Source: Eutrigla gurnardus
Taxonomy: Eukaryota > Chordata > Actinopteri > Perciformes > Triglidae
Reading direction: 5' to 3'
Assembly: GCA_963514095.1 (NCBI GenBank)
Contig: OY741264.1
Location: forward strand, 12,360,054-12,424,053
Length of the DNA stretch: 64,000 nucleotides
Numbering within the stretch: position 1 is the first letter of the stretch; every line of letters begins with the position of its first letter. Shown piece by piece: positions 1-12,092 of this stretch. Both the position numbers and the translations under genes were made by a program. The notes beneath the pieces are model-generated. The model was not told where the DNA came from. It made no database searches and saw nothing but the letters and a program-made list of their open reading frames with translations.

Positions 1-177
1 GTCGGAGATTGTGAATGCGCTGCATGCATACTGTGTCTGACAGACATCTGGAGAGGCATCATGAATAGGTACCAAGAGCACTTATTGTAACAGCATCTGG
101 TAGATTTACAATGATGGAGCTCGTCTGGCCCGATACTCCTGAGGTAAGAAGTGCATCAGTGCTTTGAAAGACAGAAA

Positions 178-180
<3 letters not shown>

Positions 181-234
<54 letters not shown>
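181..234. repeat. (AAAG)n microsatellite
   Basis: About thirteen uninterrupted AAAG units. On the minus strand this gives a low-complexity Ser/Phe/Leu open frame, which is an artefact of the repeat. Confidence 0.95.
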
Positions 235-235
<1 letters not shown>

Positions 236-2051
236 CAGATGGAAAAAGGATGATTTCATTCTTCAACTTACATCTTCACAGAAAATTCTGCTGGATAACG
301 TAATTCATTGATTCGGCACTACATGTATTAAAAAGGCCGCTGGACAATAGTGAAAAGCATAATGAATGAGAACATTCATATAAATCTTTGAAATGTGCTA
401 CACAGATCTATGATACATTTTTAGACCATCCAATTTCACACAAAAATCCACTAGTGTGGATTCAATTTATGTTTTTCTCAGGCATGATGTCCTCTTATTT
501 TTTGTGCACATGCTCTTAATCGTCAAGTCTTTAGTTACTTGATGTTAAGTCATTAAAGTGTGAAGACTCAATAAAAATCTGATAATGCCTGTATACATTT
601 CAGTTGCAAAACAGTACAGTACATAATAAATAATTAACCTTTTATTCAAGAGGTTTTTGGGATGGTGGAGATACTATTATAATCTAATATCATTTCCACC
701 ACCGCAATGAATCATGCAGTCATACCCTTGCCAATGTTTCAAAGGGGGCTATGGAAATACACATGGAGACATCAGGTCATAATAAAATTTGCAGACAGCC
801 TGCCCGTGAGCATAATGGTATCTTGTCACTCAGACGGAGCAAAATTGGAATTAATTCAATTTGTCACAGTGACAATTCGGACTTCGATTAAAAAGGACTT
901 GCAGACAATGGCTTTGTTGCTAATATGTATTATTTGAGCGTAAGTTGAAAAGAGACAAGAATGCTTGGTGCGCCGGGGTTTATTGACTCAAATCTGGAAT
1001 CAGCGACGTCCCTGCATGACTTTTCGGTAAACAACTATGGCTGCGAATGCTGATGTTGCGCTGTGAGTCGAATGTTAGCGGAATACAAAAGCCTTTTGCT
1101 TTTAGGGTGTCTAAGAAACAAAAGCTCGAGAACAAATAAAAAGGAACAATTACAGATAATGAACTCTAAATTGAAACTCTCACACAGCAGTTTGAGTTCA
1201 TTACACTGAATGCAGAAGTGAAAACAGTCAGTGTTGACAATATTGTCTAAAGCCCATATAGTGTAAGGCTCCCGCACTTCTTCTCTCCCCGCTGCTCTCT
1301 CTTCCAAATCATCCAACTCTTCTCCCTCCCGTTTGGTCCTGTGAATAACCTCCAATCATTTACAATAAGCTCTCCCCAGAGAGCTTAGTAATATGATGAT
1401 GTTGTATTTCTAAAACTAGGTGGTATAAAACAATATCGCCATGTAAAAAAAGTGGAGAAGGAGGGCCCATACAGGGATCTGTTCAGCCATACATCACGGT
1501 ATAGATGCAGGATGGGGAAATATGCTGACATCAGGCCTCTATCTACCTTTCTTACCCTCTACGGACACTTCATAAAACAGAACGGTGGGTGTAAATTTAG
1601 AGGATGCAGCCATAAACAATAGGCCACTGGGAAAAGTTTAGAGAGTTCAGCTCAAATAACAGTTTAGCCAGGAGAACCTGCTGATGATGAATAGGTTTGT
1701 TTGTCACCTTTCTTCCCTCTCCGGGGAACAATGATATGGATCACAGAGGCAGAGAGTGGATGGGGATACGGGGGGAAGAAAAACGGCATAAATACAACCA
1801 TATTACAGCCAGCACAGAAAAAAAAGCTGGTCCGTGAACCTTAAACAATCCCCCAAATGTGACATGTCAGATTGTCGTTTAAGTATTCTCAGTGGGAGCT
1901 ATTTCTCAGTTGTCATGTCGAGAGTCCATATTTTAGCTTGAACTTCACGCAGCTAATCATTATGGAGTGGTTTACTTACCTTACTGTTGAAGGGACCCGA
2001 GAAAGACTGGGTAAGAATATGTTTTGCAGGCATGTATATCTCGATGTGCAT

Positions 2052-2073
2052 ACACACACACACACACACACAC
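2052..2073. repeat. (CA)n microsatellite
   Basis: Eleven CA units followed by a short degenerate extension. Confidence 0.9.
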
Positions 2074-2275
2074 GCCCTCACACACAAACGTTGGGTTTAT
2101 AATAGCCCTACGAGAGCATATATCTAAGATCGCACGCATATAACAAACAAGCCCCCTGGGGAATGTGCCGTTCATTCAGTTCAGACCCCAGAACATAGCT
2201 TAACAAATAATGCATCACTGTTTCTGGAAAATGAATTATTGTGTGTGATGTTGCAGCGTCTGAGTAAGAGAGGGG

Positions 2276-2278
<3 letters not shown>

Positions 2279-2311
<33 letters not shown>
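2279..2311. repeat. (GA)n microsatellite
   Basis: About sixteen uninterrupted AG/GA units. Confidence 0.93.
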
Positions 2312-2314
<3 letters not shown>

Positions 2315-3680
2315 CATGTCTGCAAGTGTGCTGTATCTTCCTGTGTATCTCATGGGAAATGTGGTGTTTTAGATAATGACAGGTCCCTTGTATTTGCTGA
2401 TACCTGGCTCTGCATTATGCCACGAACAAAAACCTCATCGCCATTCTCAGCCTGGCTGTTGTCATCTATCAGCAACACACACTCTGAATAGGTAAATACA
2501 GTCGCTGCAAGGCCATAAAGCATACAAAAATCTGCTGTGATGGGGACGATAATGGTGTGCATGTACGCACCTATGGATGCCACGCAATTTCACTGATTCA
2601 GCCTGAAGATTGGACCTTTTGCAAAACAACATAATGCTGTGTTTTACCGGCATCATGGGCAGAGGGGATTCAGAGGGGAATAGAGTCACTTGCAACCAGA
2701 CGCACACACTCATCCAGCCAGTTCCTTGTCGGACAGAAAGTTCAAGATTTAAATCGTAATGAAATGTTTAAGCAAGCCAATAATAATAATATTATTATTA
2801 TTGTAATTATTATTATTATCATAATGGTTTTGATCAAAGCTACAAAAGCCACTGAATTGCCAACATGGGTTGTAGGTGGTTTGTTATTAACATTCAGGTG
2901 TTATGTGCGGCTGCTTTGTCCTGATTAAAAACCACCTAAACATAACTAATTGTGATAATTCAAGGGAAATATAATATTAACATCTTGGTTTTGTCGTTGA
3001 AGCTAAGTTATCATGGTGTCGGACTTGACGGTATTTGTTTTCCTCTGCTGGTAATTCGAGAGAGATCCAGAGGTTAATCTAAGACTGTTTGAGTCAGAAT
3101 AACAAATTATGTAAGGACATGGTCAGTGGACATTAAGCCACAGTCTATCAGAGTGGGTAGTTGTCAGCCTGTGGTCTCACACACTCGCTGTCCCCTGCTC
3201 ACCACAAGGGATTCTGTTTCAGTAGCAGTACATTTCAATTCACAATTAAACAATATAGATACTTTTTAAGTGCCGGAACAGCCAGTTAGGCCAGATGTAT
3301 GTCAAAATAAAATGTTCCGTTACTGTCAGATCTGTCAATAAAGCTGTACAGTTTGAATGAAATAGATCACTGGTTAATCTAGTGGCTCTACATTTGAAAG
3401 AGTATAAAGCCTTTGTAGTTTTAACGGTTTCTACAAGAGGGTATACACTCACTTCAAGGTGCAATCTTCTCACGTAAATCTAAGAAGTGGAGTGGAAATA
3501 AACTTGGGATGCTTGTCCTCATGATGGATGATAGCTCTGTCATGGAAAGGGCATACTTCACTGTTGTTCCACCAACTGCTGTTTTGAGAAGCATATCTAT
3601 TGTCAAAGAGCAAACGTCGCTTGTCCTTCAAGAAACCTGAATGCTTGGTTGGGAATGTGTTATAGAGGCTATGAACTGCC

Positions 3681-3796
<116 letters not shown>

Positions 3797-5261
3797 TCTA
3801 GTTCTGTGCTTTGTAACAGCAGAGCAAGGACAGGCTTGCTTGCATATCCTGGCTTAAATCTGAGGGAAGCTGTTTGCACTGTCTTTCTGCATTAAGATCA
3901 AGTGCCAGCTTGGAGGAAGTATAGGCAATGGGATAAAGAAGTCGCAACCTTGCCCTTTACAGTTTGTGGACCGATCATGACAAAGGCTTCTTCAGTAACT
4001 TATTTAAAAAGTAGGACATATTGTTAGACACTTGGGAGATATGAACCTTGGAATCACAGTGCCCTGGAGAAATAATCTGTTTCACTCACTGTTCTGCACT
4101 CTCTGACACCCATACATGCAGCATCTTTTGAAATAGCTTTCTTTTACTTCAGCTAACTTCATTTAAGGATGAATCAGTGGTTTGAGAAAGATCAAGGACT
4201 CACAGGAAGGAACATATAGAGGAAAATTTGTATTTTACCTCAACATTGTCCTCATAGCTACAGCATGCATGAGTTGTGAAATCCGAATTATGTTTCTGTG
4301 TATCTAAAGAAAACTCTTTGAGTCGAAAATGATACAGTGGCGACTCAGGGCGGGGTATCGTAAGAAAACTGTCCATTTCAACTCCAACCTTACCAATACC
4401 TTGAATCCACGATTCCACAATACTTTTTTTTAATATACTTTGTGTGAATGAAAACTTCATATCCTAATTAGTGGACCAACTATGTTTCTACAAATGATCA
4501 CATTATGTCTTTAAAATGATAAATTATGTAATCATTCCACATTCTTGAAATGACAGTTTATTGCGTTAACAATTTGCCATTGAATGAATGACAGGCGGAA
4601 TAAGATCACAACCAACATCAAAATACTTTTTTTTAATTCAACGTCGACCAACATACCAAATTTTGTACTCAAAATTGATTACCTAGACTTTCTTTACATA
4701 GTAACCACTTTTCCAAATTATTTTCAGTCACTTTTCAAAATCCATATGAACCACTCTTCAGCATAAATTAGATCCACCACATAGCACAAAAATAAATCAC
4801 TTTTGAAGCTGGTTGCTGACCGGCTGATGAATATCAATGTAGCATTTTTTTTTAAATGAGTTTGGAGCAGTGTTATTTCTATGTGAACATTACATGACTT
4901 CCAGCAAAACTTTGCAGATAACAATGACGGTTAAACAGCATCATGGATCTCTATGTGTGTGTTTTTGTGTGTGTGGGGGGTCCGCCACTGTACGCTGTGA
5001 AACACAAGAGCAGAAGATATCAATAATTGCGTGAAATTTTTGCAGCAGTGCACAATTATAGTGGAAACACTGGCCATTCTTTGCATCTCGTGGTGAAATG
5101 CTTCTGATGTTGTGAAGGAAGGTCTTGTTTTCTCTGTTTCTAAGGCAACAACGCAATCAACATTGACATTTGGTGCTGCTTTCTTCAAACTGCCAAGTAG
5201 AACCGATTTTATTCATATCTGTGCCATTTTCCATAGGTGTGATTTTGCAACAGCAGTAAAC

Positions 5262-5265
<4 letters not shown>

Positions 5266-5302
<37 letters not shown>
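5266..5302. repeat. (CA)n microsatellite
   Basis: About eighteen CA units, perfect apart from one CG just upstream. Confidence 0.93.
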
Positions 5303-5303
<1 letters not shown>

Positions 5304-5983
5304 CATTACAAAGTAAAGTGTCTTATCATTGGGTTAACATAAATAGCTTTTGCACAGTTTCCTACAGTAATGTTCCTCCCAATGCAAATTTGCTTTATAT
5401 AATAAGTTGTAGGAGAAAACGGCGACCACCAACATATGTGTCGGCAAAAGCAGCCAACAAATAAATATCAGTCTCGCACCTATAAAATTGTGTGGGTCCC
5501 TAGAAATAGTCGTGAAAACAATGGCCCTGGACTGCACCTAATTGCAGACCCATGACGGAAACCATCACTTCCTCTGGCATTTTCATTATGAGAATCCCAT
5601 TCAGTGGTGATACTACACCTGCATGTCAACAAAGCTGCTTTGACACGCTGAATTTGTCAAACTAATGGAAACAACGTCCAATGAAGGTCAGCAATGTCAC
5701 ATGGTGATGAACCACAAGAGGAAGGAGGGCGGAGACTATAGGAGGCTGTCAGGTGACTACATTACACAAAGACCATGGGTTTGGCGAATGGACTCGGCAC
5801 ATGGCAGGATAATGAGGGGAAGAGGGAAAACGGGAAGCAACAGTGTGAATGATGCATAGAGGGGGCTGATAATATGAAAAACAGATCTTCTGTAAGGACA
5901 GGGGGGAGGAATCTTGGCAAAGAATGAGCTCCATTTTGACATATTCACACATCCAACACATCCAACTCGTTGGAAAGTATTAC

Positions 5984-6090
5984 TTGAGTCTTGGGAAAAG
6001 AATATCCGTCAAGAACTGACAAAGGTCCAGAGGGACCGAAACGTTGGTGTGATCAATAAAGTGATGCTGAGCAAGAGCACCGAGACTCAA
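5984..6090. other. Inverted-repeat-bounded segment with a GAAAC stem-loop (possible Penelope or hammerhead relic)
   Basis: A perfect 8-bp inverted pair, TTGAGTCT at 5984-5991 and AGACTCAA at 6083-6090, encloses CTGAC at 6016 and then a hairpin made of GGTCC, a short loop and GGACC, directly followed by GAAAC at about 6038-6042. The order CUGA, stem II, GAAA is that of the hammerhead ribozyme core found in Penelope-like retroelements. The first core box reads CUGACAA rather than CUGANGA, so if this is a relic it should be inactive. The assignment is inference from a short motif. Confidence 0.3.
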
Positions 6091-6730
6091 ATGATGAGCT
6101 TCAAATTATTAGATTTTTCACATGATTTTGAAATCTAGTCTATATTACACCATACATCAGGAATAATATAAGAAAATATAGGGAACTACAGGAATAGTTT
6201 TCTTTCTGTAAAATCTTTCATATTCACTGTTTGGCTACTACGCTACACTGCTCAGCTAGAAACGTGTGATAAACTAGCGCACAAAAAGGTACTGGTGAGG
6301 TAATCACTGGTTTTTGTGTGAGACAGTGGGTGTGCTCGCATGCTGTTTATCCACAATTCAAACACATATCCATCTTTATCTGCTTAAATAAAGCATATGG
6401 ATTCAGAATCTCCAGGCAAAAATAGCTGAGCCTTATTTACCAAGAAAAGCCAAATGTCTGCAAATGTAGATGAATGGCTCATTTTAGGCCACGTTTATGG
6501 AGATGGACTGACAGAAGGGAAGAGTAGCCGTCGGTCAGGGTTCTGGCTAGGATTCATAATGACCTGAGGCCAGATTACTGGCCATCTGTACAGTGCTACA
6601 GATATCTGCAGAGTGCCCCGTTGGCGACGGCGAGGAAACATCAGGGATGGAAGAATGGAAGAGTGACCTTTGGGTGAATGAGTAAAAGGGACAAGGCTCA
6701 TAGGACAGACAGAGCGGTTGAGACGGACAG

Positions 6731-6736
<6 letters not shown>

Positions 6737-6762
<26 letters not shown>
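6737..6762. repeat. (GA)n microsatellite
   Basis: About thirteen AG units. Confidence 0.92.
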
Positions 6763-6765
<3 letters not shown>

Positions 6766-9700
6766 ACTGACAATGATAGATGGAGACCCTCACAATCTGG
6801 AGGAAACGGAAGGAGCATGACTTACACCCAGCCATGTCCTACAGTATATCACTTATGGCTGCTTGGCACAGCCCAAGGCTTGGGGGAAGAGGAAAGGTGA
6901 AGGAGTCTGTCAGTTCCATCTTCTCGCAGGTGCTTGGAGAAAAGCCATTTGTCAGAGTTTGTCATTGGCTCTGAGGTTATCTTGCCTCTCTGATAGAAGA
7001 TGATAGGAGGAGCATCAGAGTTGTGCGTGTGTATGACAGGGGTGTGTGTGGAAACGAGGGGAAGGGAGGGTTTCATTTGGTCTCTATATATAAAACATCC
7101 ATCACCCATCAGACGTGTAGGTGTCACCTAACCAGGCAAATCTAATGATGTGATCCCGTGGAGGTGAAGAGGAAGAAATTGATTTCAGAAAGTTGTGAGT
7201 GGAGTTTAATGGTACTCTGCTTTGCAAAAGCCAGTGTCAGTCATTCAGAAACAACACGTTTATTTTTGAACAAATAAATGAATACGGTCTGTTGTACAGC
7301 AGAAAAACAACGGAATAACCTAATAAAAATGTTGCTCTGCTAACAGTGTTGACAAAAAATAAACTGCCAAACAGGTATGAACCATTTGTGCTTGTTGGTT
7401 TGCTCCACTGGATCAAGACTTGGCCACAGTGGCCAGTGGCAAGTGTCAGCGTAAAAAAAAAAGAAAAGTGGCCTGTCACTCTAAACCACGGATGTGGTTG
7501 TATGTAGATGTCAGTTCTTATAAAGGACCTCTCTGACCGCGCTGTCTGTAGAAGGATGATGTCCCTTGGAATGGTTAGCGACACCAAAGCTGTCCAAACA
7601 CATTTCATGGTCATGCTTCAACTTTTCTGACATAGCATGACAATGAGAGGCGTCATTTACTGTAAATGTCGAACGCGACTGTGTGTACAAGGATATGACC
7701 AACTCCCTGCTGGCAGTCAGACCTGCTTATTATTCAATGCAATGTGTGACTAGTATTTTGCTCATCAGCAGGGGAGCAAGTGGTGTCCAACTGCTGCTAT
7801 TCTCGTGTGTCATGCACGTCCGACTCATCTCTCTCTGTGGTGGCCTTTGCCACGAGGAGCTTTGGCCCTCCCACTTCCTGCTCATTACAGGATTTTATTT
7901 ATACAAATACAAAGGGGACCCTTTGACATCATTAATTCAGTAAAAAAAACAACCGCACCTTGTGAAATTAACATTTAAATACTCTCTATGAACCAGACCA
8001 GAGGGATAGACATGCATAACAGACTCCTACAGACACTGGCAAAATGATTACAGAGATATAATGCAATGGTTCAGCCATCTCCAATGTGGCACAGAGCCAG
8101 AGAACAGGTTGGCCTCTATTCTCCAAAATAAAATAATAAAAACTGTGACCTTGAATTAGCCAGAGCTGGCTCTGTAGCTCAGCCTACATGAAGTCTAAAA
8201 TTAATGCTGGGGGGTCAGCAAGGGCCCCTGTCGAGGGAACGGAGAACCACAGGCCGTATTTTGCCTTGCTAGTGAGGTGGAGGAGAAACAGTTGGTGACA
8301 GATGAGTAAAAGATAAAGAGTGTGACTATAGTAGAGAATCTGTCCTCACCAGATATCTTCAGCTCTGTCCAGGCTGGCCATGAAAAGGTAAAGAAAAGCC
8401 AAGGTCACACTGAGTGAACATGACAAACATTAAAACTTAAAAGCTACAATAGTAAAAAATCCCAGTGCTCATTGATTTCTTTTATGGAAATGGAAAGCGG
8501 TCCTCCTCACCCATTACTATTAATTGGATGAGGAGAATGTAAAGAATATCACACATTTTGTGGTGATTATATCACATGGTAGACTAAACCATAAAATGAT
8601 GACATAAAAAGGGTACATAAAAAAAAATGTAGAAATCATTTAAATGTGAAATCTGATAATCCACAATATGGGAATGTAGAGTAGCACCTCGCACAGCTTC
8701 TGGAGCAGATTTAAATCACGAAAGATACAATTTGGAATAAGATTTGATTGTGTGTAACTAATGGCCATATATATACAGTATACTTTATATATATATATGG
8801 CATATTCTGGGAGGATTTCTGTATGTTTTAAATGCCTGTAGGGGTTGGAGACTCACAACGTATTGTAAAGAGGTGGCAGTCGTGTAACATCATGGTAACG
8901 GGGCAGAAATTAGGACGGCTCAAGAAGAGTAGAGAAGGACAGTGATAACGCCAAGAAAGATACCGCAGAAAAATGTCACAACCTTGTCGTAGCAGTACGG
9001 CAGAGCTAAATAATACATTCAGAGCAGAGTGCTGCTCAGATTTGAAAGTAATCCTCTCTTTTAATAGATTTTAAAACTCGATAGCAGGGTCAGCATTATC
9101 TTTAGTGGTCTCTATTGTTGTTATTAGTACTCCTTGGTTTCGGCGCACAGCTGACAACAGCCTGACAACAGTTTGACCATGGTTTGACGATGCATTAGTC
9201 CCACCAATGGCGCTCACCAGTGAACGCCCCGCTGCATTCACTGGTCGATTAAATTTTTAGCGAAAAAAAGCGGCGTTTCATGTCACTGTGTCAGACAGAT
9301 CAATAAACTCGAACTCGGTGGGAGTGGGCGCATTCAAAGGTCTAGACCCAAGAAAGATTTCAACTGCCTTAAGCGCCATTAATTGTAAATTTCCCCATCA
9401 TGGGACTAATAATGGATTATCTTATCTGATCTTGTCTTATCACTTGCAATTGCTATCTAGCCCCGTCTCGAGGTCCAATTCATTAAAGATGTTGCGCTAA
9501 TGATATTGTAGTGCAAACATGGCCAGAATGATTTCAGGCTGAGGGCGATTTGCCCTTTTTATATCTGATTGCGATGTTTCCATGTGGCAAAGGATAAATG
9601 CTGCCTTTGCGTCAACATCACGGTATGAAGAATGACGGCAGATTGAAAAAGAAAAGAGATCATTTTCAGACAGCAAGCTGCGTTGAGCTATAAAGAGGCA

Positions 9701-11580
9701 TTCCTCAAAACATCAGGCAGGAATTTGAATGTGACAGAGAAAAATGGTATTTAGGAATTAAAATAAGCATAATGTGCTTCAGTAATTAATATCTGAAGAC
9801 TAATCATTTCTCTGTAATGCGTGTGGCTATTAGCGCTGCTCTTTGTGAAATGGACTGCTTTTAAAATCGGGCTTATTTGTGTAGAAAGGGCCCAATTTTG
9901 CTCCCAATGTACAGATTCCTGAATTTAAAGTCATGCAAATATCAAAGGAGCACAGAATTTCACCCTTTGTGCATGCGTTTTACATGTTTTTAGTCTTATT
10001 TGGACATGTTTAACAGCCTTGCTGCAGCCAGTGCTTTTGTGAATTTGTGTTTTTAATTCTGCTGAGATGCAGTTCTTGACCTGAAATATTCATACAAAGA
10101 AAAAAATTATTAGTTGACATGGTTTTGGCAAAAATTCAAAATAGCCGACAAAAATGAACTTGTTATATCAACGATATCTTGACAAATGCCTTCAGCATAA
10201 TATCTTCATGGCCTCTGGACCCAACATGCCAAAGTTCTTGGTAACTCCAAATAGCAAAGAGATCATTAAGATGTTTTCATCTGCAAAATGGAACATTACG
10301 TTTTTGTAGAGTATCAGTGGTTTATCTCTGCCAGCAGAATGTGATAGTATTTAAATATGTAAAACATCAAGAGACTGCCTGATTGGCATTTGTATCAACC
10401 CACATGCTAAATACTAAATTAAATTTGTATCACTCAGCTTACTGACCAGAAATACGATCAATAAGAACAAACGTGACGGCATGAAAACAGCCGATTTTTG
10501 AAGGTGTTGACAAGGACAATGAAGGCATCAACACTTGACCTTGTAATTCTTTCCACAGTGTCACATGGTCAACTCCCCAGCCTCCTTTCTGCCCGTCCTT
10601 TCTGAGCATGCCTCACTGAAAGATGGCAAGCTTAACCTATCATTGAGTGCACAACCTTTGACCTCTTTGACTGCGTAGAGCAGCTGAGGTATGGTTGAAT
10701 TTCAGCACACAGCTGAATAGAGGGTAGAAGGGCATTTGTCTGCAAATGGTGTCTGTCTGGAAGATCACAGGGCAAATGAGCATGACTGGCCTTTGCCAGA
10801 CATCCAATTAATTAACAATGACAGCGGGAAAAAAAACACCAGTGCACACTCAGAAACACTGGCGCATGGTCCTGTAATATGTTGGGGTGGAGAAGCACAA
10901 GGATTATAGAAGTTCAAATGAAATCAAAGACTCCTTTTAGACAAAATGTGAATATAAACAACCGTTCATGGTTGCTGAAGCTGTCATCTAGATTTTAAAT
11001 GTTTCTCATCGAGTTTCTCTCAAAGGAGCAATAATTTATATCGGAGAAGAGGCGATATTGAAGTGTCACAATGGCTTCAATAAAATTGCATCCCCCTGAA
11101 GCTGTCGGCAGTCTATCTCTATTACAGTCAAGCGATCTCATGAACCCTGCCTCTGTTGATATCACCTTTCATGAAACAGCCTTTCCTCTTTTCATTTTTT
11201 GTTTATTCATTGTTAATAGAGGCCCCTACACTCCAGTGGCCACAGATATTCTCAAAGGTAAATAAAAGCGCGAAAAAAATCTGTTATTGCCGATTAAGTT
11301 TAATAATGCTTTAGGAAATATGAGGATGTTAACAGAGGCCAGTGATTTATGCTGAGTCTCATTCATCAAATAAACACTGTTGACCATAAGGAACAGGAGG
11401 ATATTATGAGCGTATTGATATAATGTCAAGTGTAAGCCCCTTAAGCTATTGTATCTGCTTGAATGAAGCTGCATTTTTCACGCCTGAATAGGTAAAGTAT
11501 TGGCAGGTATCTTACTTTGACTTGTGAAATTGAGTTTGACTCAAAGAGGTTTGGCTTGTTCCATAACACCCAAACACAAA

Positions 11581-11603
11581 CACACACACACACACACACA
11601 CAC
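11581..11603. repeat. (CA)n microsatellite
   Basis: About eleven CA units, with a degenerate CA-rich lead-in. Confidence 0.92.
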
Positions 11604-12056
11604 TAGCATATAGCAGTACTAGTGCAGTGCCCATTCATGGAGGCCATTCGGAGCGGTGGCTGTTTGGAGCGGGACCCTTGCTTGGCAAGGAAATGCTGCT
11701 GGCAGCTTTGTTGTCCAAATCCTGTTCTTCCCACATACATGTGTTTTGTGTAAACACATCCCTGCGTCATGGTGGCAGAAAAAGGTACTGTCGTGAATCT
11801 TTTGAGAGGAATTATTCGCATTTATACTTACTTCTCCGCCTGCTCAGATCAGGTCAAAGACGCACGGTGCAAACCAAAATGGATGTATTTGTCATGGCTC
11901 TCGTGGTCTATTATGCACACACAAGTTATTTGATGAGACCTAATCAGGGTCAACCTTTTTGTTGATATCATCTAAATCACTCATGCAAGAAAACCTTTTT
12001 ATCCTCTCCATTGTAAGGCCCTGGTGCAATTTATTCAACAACACTGTTATTGGAGG

Positions 12057-12058
<2 letters not shown>

Positions 12059-12089
<31 letters not shown>
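12059..12089. repeat. (TA)n microsatellite, target of a Tc1-like insertion
   Basis: About fifteen TA units abut the left end of the Tc1-like element. Because Tc1/mariner elements insert at TA and duplicate it, the last TA (12088-12089) doubles as the left target duplication; the matching TA on the right is 13675-13676, which is followed by only a short TATC. Confidence 0.9.

Positions 12090-12092
<3 letters not shown>

Larger units (their letters stand above)
6091..12058. other. Unique DNA, no gene; possible conserved non-coding block at about 9.0-10.0 kb
   Basis: No exon, RNA gene or intact transposon is seen. Microsatellites occur at 6737 and 11581. Around 8764-8801 the arms GCCATATATATA and TATATATATGGC can pair into an AT hairpin. 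The 9060-9960 block stands out: it has no repeats and is rich in homeodomain-type TAAT cores, GATA sites and an octamer-like site. It is discussed under findings. Confidence 0.55.
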
